Source: Chinchilla lanigera
Lineage: Eukaryota > Chordata > Mammalia > Rodentia > Chinchillidae
DNA length: 64,000 nt
Direction of reading: 5' to 3'
Assembly (NCBI RefSeq): GCF_000276665.1
Contig: NW_004955518.1
Coordinates: forward strand, 1,380,132 to 1,444,131
In this document: positions 57,108 through 64,000 of the stretch, one piece after another
How the letters are laid out: each line of letters starts with the position of its first letter
How positions within the stretch are numbered: position 1 is the stretch's first letter
Made by a program: the position numbers and the translations under genes
The notes under the pieces: model-generated
What the model was told of the DNA's origin: nothing
What the model saw: the letters and a program-made list of their open reading frames with translations, nothing else
The model's database searches: none

Positions 57108-57118
57108 AAGTAATATAT

Positions 57119-57340
57119 TTTTTATTTTTTATTTGTTTGTTTGTTTATTTTTGTAGTGCTGGGGATCAAATCCAGGTTTGCTCGACCACTGAGTTACATC
57201 CTGAGTATTTTTTATATTTTTACTTTATTTTGAGACAGGGCCTTATTAAGTTGCCCAGGCAGGTCTTCAATTTAGAATCTTCCTGCCCCAGCCTCTTGAA
57301 TAGCTAGAAAAATAGATGTGAGTCACTACACATAGCTTGA
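57119..57340 (-). mobile_element. B1-ID dimeric SINE (diverged)
   Basis: Reversed tail (TTTTTATTTTTTATTTGTTTG), reversed ID part (GTGCTGGGGATCAAATCCAG, ACCACTGAGTTACATCCTGA), reversed B1 part (TTTATTTTGAGACAGGGCCT, TTGCCCAGGCAGGTCTTCAA, TGAGTCACTACACATAGCTT). Inserted beside, and older than, the ID at 57009. Confidence 0.85.
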
Positions 57341-58364
57341 GAAAGGTAATCTCTTATTCTCATATCTCTGTTTTCTCATCTGAGGAACAAGGATTATAAA
57401 AGTAGGTCAGAGACTTTTGAACCTCCCTTTCAGCAGCTAAACTATGTTCAAGCAAAATCTTTTAAAGGAGTCAATCTTTTGAGGAAGCAGCATCTTTGGA
57501 CAAACACACAGCTGCCCATAGGACCATCAGGGAACTGTGTCCCTTAATAGCCTCCTCTCTTTTTCCACATAACTCCAGGTAGCCTCTGAAGTTCCAATTG
57601 TAGAAGATAATAGAACAAACAGATCTCTATGCTATCATTTTGGCTCTAAAGAAGGCAAATCTAACCATGACCACACCATGGCCTAACAAAATCAGCCTGG
57701 AAAACACAGCCACTCAATCAATTTCTTCTCAGCAAATAACTTAATGCAGGACACCTAAGCAGCCAGCACAGCCCAGCACAATCAGCAAGAAGACGTTTCA
57801 CTTGATGTTTTTAGCCCACTCGGTTGTTCACTTAACATAGAGATTCTCCCTAAGCACTCTGCCCTTTCTTTCTTCAGACGTACATGCGGAAGCTCCATCT
57901 CCCTTCCATCCTCCCCTGGCAGAAAACAAGTTTCAGGAAACTATCTGTGCTACCACTGCCTTCTTCACGTCATTTGAGGCTTCAGTTCCCTTTAGCTAAT
58001 CTCAAGCCGTCCCACCAACTAACTGTTCATAACGACATCTAAAAGCATACTCACCCCAAAGTTTTCAGACAGGGGTGAGTTTACTTTACTTCAAGCTCAC
58101 CAATTCCCAGGCACCCACATTTTCCTGCTTCTTTCATTAGTAGCATTTTGTCTACTATCTTTTTGAGGCAACCGGGTCCAAGCTTTTGTTCCCCACCCTG
58201 GATCTGTGCTCCACTTTGGATTCCCCATCTTAGGAGCTGACAATTTCCATTATTCACCTCTGCACAGAGATCAAATATTTATAGTCATCATCCTCATGTG
58301 GCCCTCACATCCCCACCCAGTCCTGGCACAGGAAACATCCCCCGCCCCCACAATCCATGCCTCT
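57341..58364. other. Unassigned DNA
   Basis: No gene or repeat family recognised with confidence; the later part may be more L2 text. Confidence 0.4.
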
Positions 58365-58850
58365 CTGGCTCTCCTCTTACTTCCGGCCCCTGCAGCTTTT
58401 CCCTTTGCTCAGCTCCCTGTGCACCAGCTCCCTGGCCTCCACGCTACTGTCAGACACACCACGCACATTCCAGTTTCTGAGCCCTTATATACTGGTTCTT
58501 CTGTCTGTAATACTCTTCCTCAAGGTATCTGCATGAATACATCACTCTTTTCTTTCAGGCTGCTGTTTAAATACCACTTTTGGGAAGAGATCTTTCTTAA
58601 TGGCAATATTCAAAAGACTGGTATATTTTGAATATTTTTACCCTGCTCATTCATTTTTTCTCATAACGTTACCACCTGAAATTCAGTTTTACACACACTA
58701 CTTGGTATTTTCATTATCTGTTCCACTCTCATCAGTTTTTTGGCAGCATAAACAATAACTTTTGTTTTTTACCTAGTATCTTCAGTGTCTAGAATGATAC
58801 AGGCACTTGGGAAGTGTTTGATAAATAATATAAATAAATAAATCTAAAAG
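58365..58850 (+). mobile_element. L2 LINE, 3' part
   Basis: Characteristic L2 order: CTGTCTGTAATACTCTTCCT, CAAGGTATCTGCATGAATAC, TTTCAGGCTGCTGTTTAAAT, ACCACTTTTGGGAAGAGATC, and a final segment with AGTGTCTAGAATGATACAGG and AAGTGTTTGATAAATAATAT. The 141-codon frame at 58206-58631 overlaps it and is not called a gene. Confidence 0.72.
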
Positions 58851-58899
58851 TTGACTTATTCTTTAAGCCTTCATTTCATCAATTATCCTTTACATTTAA

Positions 58900-59935
58900 T
58901 GTTAAATGATATATATAAATTTTAAAATTTTTACTTGCACTAAAATGCACAACAGATAAAATTTACCACCTTAGCCACTTTAAGTGTGCATTAAATGCAT
59001 TCATATTTGTCAATTTACAGAATTCTTTTCATCCTGCAAAACTGAAATTCTACATCTATTAAATAATAATTCCCTATTCCCTTTATTCCCCACCCTCTGG
59101 CTACTACCAGTCTTTCTGTCTTCATGAATTTGACTACTCTAAGTAACTTGTATAAATATACTCACACTACCTGTCTTTTTGTTTGGCTTGTTTTTAAGCA
59201 TAGTGTCCTCTAGGTCCATCTATATTGTAGCATGTACCAAAACTTTCTTCCTGTTTCAGGCTGAATGGTATTAGAGCATCAATAGACTATATTTACTTTA
59301 CTTACTCGTCCACTGATGGACCAGGGAGTTGCTTCTACCATTCGGTTATTGTGAATAATGCTACTAAGAATATACACATACAACATATTTCTTTGAGATT
59401 CTGCTTTCAGTTCTTTGGCTTATATACCCAGAAGTGGAATTTCTGTATCAGATGGTAATTCTACTTTACTTTTTTGAGGAACCACTGTACTGTTTTTTAT
59501 AGCACCTCTATCATTTTACATTTCTACTCACTGTCTAAGGATTCCAATTTCTCCACATCCTCACCAACACTAAATGCTTTTAGAATATGTCACTGTGACA
59601 AGGATGAGGGGGCATCTTGTGTGGTCCTGATCTGTACTTCACTGATCATTAGCGATGCTGAGCTCTTTCCTTGTGCTTACTGGCCTTTGTCTATCGTTTT
59701 CAGAAAATGTCTATTCAAGTCTTTTTTCATTTTAATTTTTTAATCAGGTATTCTTGTTGTTGTTCCTGGGTTATATATACGCTGATTATTAATCACTTAT
59801 CAGATATGTGATTTGTAACTATATTCTCCTATTCAGTGGATTCCTAAATAATGCATATTTCTACTTTCTCAAATTGGTTGGTGTCCTCTTAACTTGCCCT
59901 TGTTTTATTTTGGACAGTTCACTCCTAGAGAAGAG
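58900..59935 (-). mobile_element. Old L1 (L1M) 3' region, antisense
   Basis: Reverse complement of an old L1 3'UTR and ORF2 end: AAAATGCACAACAGATAAAA, CCACTTTAAGTGTGCATTAA, CCCTATTCCCTTTATTCCCC, CTCTAGGTCCATCTATATTG, TATACCCAGAAGTGGAATTT, CTCCACATCCTCACCAACAC and CTGATCATTAGCGATGCTGA. The open frame at 59474-59743 is a chance reading of it. Confidence 0.83.
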
Positions 59936-60978
59936 AGATGGTGCTTGTCAATTTGATCCATGCAATACTTAACAAATAATACTCTATCCAGATGGTGCTT
60001 AAAGTTTTTTGACGATGATTGTGAAACAAGGTAGCGTATTATTTGGTATCACTTTTCTTTCAATAGTGGCCAACAAATCAAAGCACGACTGTTAATTAAA
60101 AGCACGTATTGTTGTTGCTTATGAATAAAATGTCCCAGCTCACTAGAGCATAATTCTTACAGCATTACTGGAGAATTAACTAGCTTTATTAAAGATTTGG
60201 AGAACTAGTCACTTTTTCATCATCCTTTAATTAAAACCTCTACATCTTGCACTTGAAAGCCTTTGTTTTGTACCCATTATTTCCATTCTTTATTCTGCCC
60301 TGGAACTACCAGGATGAGAGATAGTGAAAGCACTGAAGTTTCTAAGTGAGCTTTTCATGCTATCATAATAGAAAAGCACAGTTTTCTAAAATACTGGAAA
60401 AAGTAAGATTTTAGTGTTCTTTGAGCTAGCAGGCCAAGGTAGAAAAAAAAAAGCAATGTCTCGCAGAACATTTTTAATTTAAGGCCTCTTTCATATTCTA
60501 CAATAAATGTATGTTGATGTATAATTTCTCTCTACTATTCTAGTCACATTAACTCAGAGATTCCAACTTCAAGGGCACCAGTACCAAGTCCTGATGTGGA
60601 GAACCATTCAGATGTGTGACAGCCTACTTTCTTGTCCTCTTAACTTGAACCAGTCCTTTGCTCTGCAGGGAATGGCCTGGCAAGATATAACCTTCCTCAG
60701 CCTCAGTTCCCTTCTCTCACTGACTCACACATGAGGGCCAGCACAGCTCCTCACATGGTAGACACTGAGTAAGAGTCTGATAAATAAGGTGACGATTAAA
60801 TATCATTTTAAGAATGTGTTGGGTATTATGCATAAAGCCCAGGCCATCTACTTCATAATCATGTCACAAACACTCCAAAGGCAGCTGTGGTCACTTCCTG
60901 AGCACTGAACTCTACTCCACTCTATTTTAAATCTCTTACCTACCCCACTCAAGCTATAGACTTTCTCTCCTCTAAAAG
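59936..60978. other. Unassigned, includes candidate conserved segment
   Basis: 60010-60250 is non-repetitive AT-rich text with clustered transcription-factor-like words (AACAAATCAAAGCACG, TGTTAATTAAAAGCACG, ATCCTTTAATTAAAACC) and is the strongest candidate in the window for a conserved non-coding element, by composition only. 60250-60978 shows nothing recognisable. Confidence 0.35.
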
Positions 60979-60986
60979 TTCTAGCA

Positions 60987-61431
60987 CAGGTGTGTCCAAC
61001 CCTCAGGCTGCTGACCAGATGTGACCTTGGACAACTAGTACCAGGACCCCACAGGAGCGTGATGAAATTGTGTGACAGTAAGGCAGGAACTGAGTAGGTG
61101 ACAATGGAAAGCTATGTAGGGGATACTACAGTGCAGGGCTAACTCTGCCTTCTGTGCCCACCACACACAGTCCATGTATCAGATAAATGAGTTATACGCA
61201 TTTGTGAAACTTGGTGAGTATTTCAGCCTATGCACACATGCATGCAGGTATTTACTCTTAGTAAGCAAATATGTCTTCTTATTTAATTACAAAACAAACT
61301 AACTGTATTTGTTATGATAAAAATATAAAGTTTTTACATACACTAACTGCACTGTGTATTTTTTAGGGGGCCCAAGATACTTCCTCTTCATTCAGTGTGT
61401 CCTAGGCAAGTGAAAAGGTTGGACACCCATG
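60987..61431. mobile_element. Non-autonomous hAT transposon with 8-bp TSD
   Basis: 445-bp element bounded by imperfect 15-bp terminal inverted repeats: CAGGTGTGTCCAACC (60987-61001) and GGTTGGACACCCATG (61417-61431). The flanks 60979-60986 and 61432-61439 are both TTCTAGCA, an exact 8-bp target-site duplication, which is the hAT hallmark. No transposase frame remains, so it was mobilised in trans. The termini resemble those of Charlie-type hAT families of placental mammals (GTGTCCAAC ends); exact family not determined. Confidence 0.93.
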
Positions 61432-61439
61432 TTCTAGCA

Positions 61440-62036
61440 TATGCAGCTTAAGGAGAACTTACTTTTTTTTTTTTAATTTGTTTTTGGGGCCACCAATTCC
61501 AAATCCCTTTATACAATGGGACTTCATAACATAGCTAATTTCATCCTAGCTAAGAAGAAATCCAAAAATAATATGTATTTTTTGATTTACTCTGTCACTA
61601 AATGTAGTCTCAGGCATCTTACAAGAAGAAATATCTAATATTATGTATGTGACAAAGAACCTGACTGATGGAAAGCAATAATAAAGCTAGCTCAGTTTCT
61701 ACACTAAAATTATTATTTGTATGATTAAAATATGAAGACACCTGAATTTATCTTATCTGTTTATGTTGTCTGAGTCTCATTAAGATTATGTTTCTGCCTT
61801 CTCCTAAATATTGTTTTCCATATTTCAAACATCTAATTAAGTAAACACAATGCAAAGTGAGATGATATACTGTTTGGAAAACTATAAAATTACAGAGTAC
61901 ATAGACTTCCATTATAATCCAATTTTCACTCTGTCATAATTTTCCAAAAGGGTTTCCATTGGGTTTGAAATTTTCTATGCTTCATTTCAGCACAAAACTG
62001 AATGTTTTGATTTACTTGAATTTGGAGACAATTCAA
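61440..62036. other. Unassigned DNA
   Basis: Only a T-run at 61464-61475; nothing else recognised. Confidence 0.4.
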
Positions 62037-62045
62037 CTCAACGTT

Positions 62046-62051
<6 letters not shown>

Positions 62052-62087
<36 letters not shown>

Positions 62088-62161
62088 CGGTACCAGGAAC
62101 TGAACCCACCACCTTGCACTTGCCAGGCAGGCGCTTTGCCGCTGAGCTAAATCCCCAGCCC
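62052..62161 (-). mobile_element. ID SINE (young type) with perfect 15-bp TSD
   Basis: Antisense ID SINE with the longest tail in the window (about 37 T after the duplicated target), then CGGTACCAGGAACTGAACCC and the body ending CCCCAGCCC. CTCAACGTTTCTTTT occurs at 62037-62051 and 62162-62176, an exact 15-bp duplication. The long pure tail and exact duplication make it one of the youngest insertions here. The frame at 61959-62150 is an artefact. Confidence 0.96.
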
Positions 62162-62176
62162 CTCAACGTTTCTTTT

Positions 62177-63394
62177 GTTGACCATGGGAGTGTGCTCCTG
62201 TGAATGTGGTCAAGGTTTACTCTCCTCTTTGTTGATGAGGTTTCTGACAGACTTCAGAACCAGTCTGTATCTGAAGACAGTACTTAGAATAACTACTTGA
62301 GCAACATAAATGGTGAAGAAAGCTATGGCTAAGACGTTTTTGCTGTATTTCCCCAGATGTAACCCCTGAATAATGAACTCCTAGGACACATCCTTTGTAT
62401 GCATAGATCTATTATCTTACATTAGAAACCTACAACTAGAATCACTGGATCAAATGGAATATGCACTTAAATAGTGCAAAGCTATCTTTTTAAAAAGCTG
62501 CACTAAACTACTGTGATCTCACTATGAGTATAAATGAGAGTACCTATTTTCTATATTCACCAAAACTGATTACTATCTTTTGGATAAAAATTTCATTTGT
62601 TACCTCAATATATAACTCTATATTTACCATGAGTTTGACTATCTTATTTTCCAGTTTAAAATTCTATCTATTATCTTGGATATTTTTCATTTTTTCTTAC
62701 ATCTATGTTATTCATTGATAGTATGTTTTGCACCTCCAATGATATTTTATATTTGTTTGAGAATCCTAGTTCAAAGTTGTTTTCCATGAGAATTTTAGAG
62801 TCCTATGTTACACTGTATGGCAGAATTCAAGGTGGACAAAAAGAATTCCACTACTGAAATGCTTTCTTTTTTATGTAGCTTCCCTAAGCCCATCAACTTG
62901 CAAATAGAATTTTCTCTTTATCCTAAGAGTTTTGAAACTTCCTTAAGATACATCTCAGTATAAGTTATTTTGGAAAGTGGCTGACCATGTAATCTGAGGA
63001 CTCAGATCTAACCTCAACTTAGAGAAATGATATTCCATTATTTTTATGATAATTTCTTTGATAATTATCTTATCTATTTTCTCTACTTATTTCTTTTAGG
63101 ACTTCGTATCAATAAATATTTGACCTCTTGGATTGATTCTCCACCCTACTCTTCATTCTTGTTTGTAAACTTCTGTCTAATTGCTTTATGTTTAGGGAGG
63201 AATGCCTTAACCTGCCCAATCTCTATTCTCACACTCATTATTTGTTGTATTAATCACTCCACTGACTTTTTAAAAATTGAGGCATGTACTCAACGTTTGA
63301 GTTTAAATTGCTCATTGCAGAATTGTAGGTCATTAATAAATTCTGTGTATTAATACTGCATACTTACCTAAATAATTACAGTAATGATAAAAGC
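62177..63394. other. Mostly unassigned, possible antisense L1M piece
   Basis: 62395-62740 follows an antisense old L1 pattern loosely (AGAATCACTGGATCAAATGG, TTAAAAAGCTGCACTAAACT). 62741-63394 is unrecognised; the 108-codon frame at 63027-63353 is AT-driven, without domains. Confidence 0.4.
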
Positions 63395-63585
63395 AGCTAA
63401 TGTATGTTCTGCTTGTAAAAGTATTTTACATGGATTAGCTTATTAAACCTCATAGAAACCATGTTATTCCCATTTCACAGATAATGATATTGTGAGAAAA
63501 AGACTAAGGAGCTTCCCTAAATGTGCCACTAACAGTGGAAGAGCTGGGATTAATCAATACTAGCCTGACTGTCTCCTGGGCCCAA
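63395..63585 (-). mobile_element. MIR SINE, antisense
   Basis: ATGTTATTCCCATTTCACAG, ATAATGATATTGTGAGAAAA, AAGGAGCTTCCCTAAATGTG, CCACTAACAGTGGAAGAGCT and GGGATTAATCAATACTAGCC follow the reversed MIR core. Confidence 0.78.
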
Positions 63586-64000
63586 TCAATGTAAAAAGCC
63601 AATATACAAATAATTGCTTACATAGTTATGAAAACAACAATGAACGCAGCCACCATACTAAGCTGTCTGACCACAGGTGTGTGCAGGTAGATTCCAAGAG
63701 GGCCTCTGACTCAGGACTCTTTCATATTACATTGGTGAGTAAAGTGAAGATGGCTCTCTCATGTGTGGGGAATATTTAGATATTCATCTCCTATGTCACG
63801 TGGTATGTGAGTACTGAGTATCTTGGAGCAGACAGAAAGTAACTAAACAAAGAAAGCAACCCATGTTCACAACGTTTCAAACAATACTGATCAGTTTTCA
63901 CAAATCATTTGATTCTATGGAGATCACATGCTTGACAGAGATATTATTGAGAATTGAAGTATGTATTCTGAGCAGACAAGATGTTTTGGGGTATTTAGCT
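63586..64000. other. Unassigned DNA
   Basis: Nothing recognised to the window end. Confidence 0.4.

Noticed and set aside
1..64000. A bacterial-type operon, phage, defence or CRISPR system
   Set aside because: Base composition, repeat content, stop density and lack of long coding frames show non-coding mammalian DNA throughout.

Overview
The window is mammalian nuclear DNA from a rodent, read as non-coding (intergenic or deep intronic). No cellular protein-coding exon, rRNA gene, functional tRNA gene or CRISPR array could be supported. The rodent call rests on many tRNA-Ala-derived ID SINEs, B1 SINEs with the internal duplication, and dimeric B1-ID SINEs, on a background of old L1, L2, MIR, MaLR/ERVL LTRs and hAT elements shared by placental mammals. 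The ID type (3' end GGTACC followed by GAGAAAAACC and an A-tail) and the L1 3'UTR do not match what I know of mouse/rat, squirrel or beaver. I lean towards a hystricomorph (guinea pig / mole-rat group), as an inference only. A 170-base N run (10411-10580) shows this is a draft assembly.

Layout. 1-10 kb: ID SINEs, an antisense old L1 3'UTR carrying a B1 and a TTTC microsatellite, a sense old L1 tail, an ERVL-like LTR, then mostly unassigned AT-rich DNA with a palindrome cluster near 9.15 kb. 10-17 kb: a lineage-specific L1 3'UTR copy holding the assembly gap, B1 and B1-ID SINEs, an LTR, and two ID SINEs. 17-21 kb: one old sense L1 (ORF2 to 3'UTR) that has taken in at least four later insertions. 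24-30 kb: MIR, a MaLR element with both LTRs and internal region, an antisense ERVL LTR with a long polypurine tract, and L2. 30-34 kb: another L1 3'UTR copy, an ID with an AAAG tail, and an antisense old L1 split by two solo LTRs, each with its own target-site duplication. 34-50 kb: MaLR LTRs, ID, MIR and L2 fragments, an unexplained 170-bp local duplication, and long unassigned stretches. 50-56 kb: a 4.1-kb 5'-truncated L1 with an 18-bp target-site duplication and an ID dimer inside it, then a 1.05-kb antisense chimeric retroelement. 56-64 kb: ID, B1-ID, L2, antisense L1, a 445-bp hAT transposon with complete termini, and MIR.

The elements do not form a pathway; they form an insertion history. 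Ancient MIR, L2 and L1M come first, then MaLR/ERVL LTRs, then B1, then ID and lineage-specific L1 copies that still have clean target-site duplications. The best candidate for something undescribed is the chimeric element at 54933-55982: a GC-rich module with two L1-promoter-like repeats joined directly to an L1 3'UTR, with no ORF2 between, bounded by a perfect target-site duplication. Boundaries of old repeats are approximate, by eye. Family names come from recalled consensus features, not a database search.
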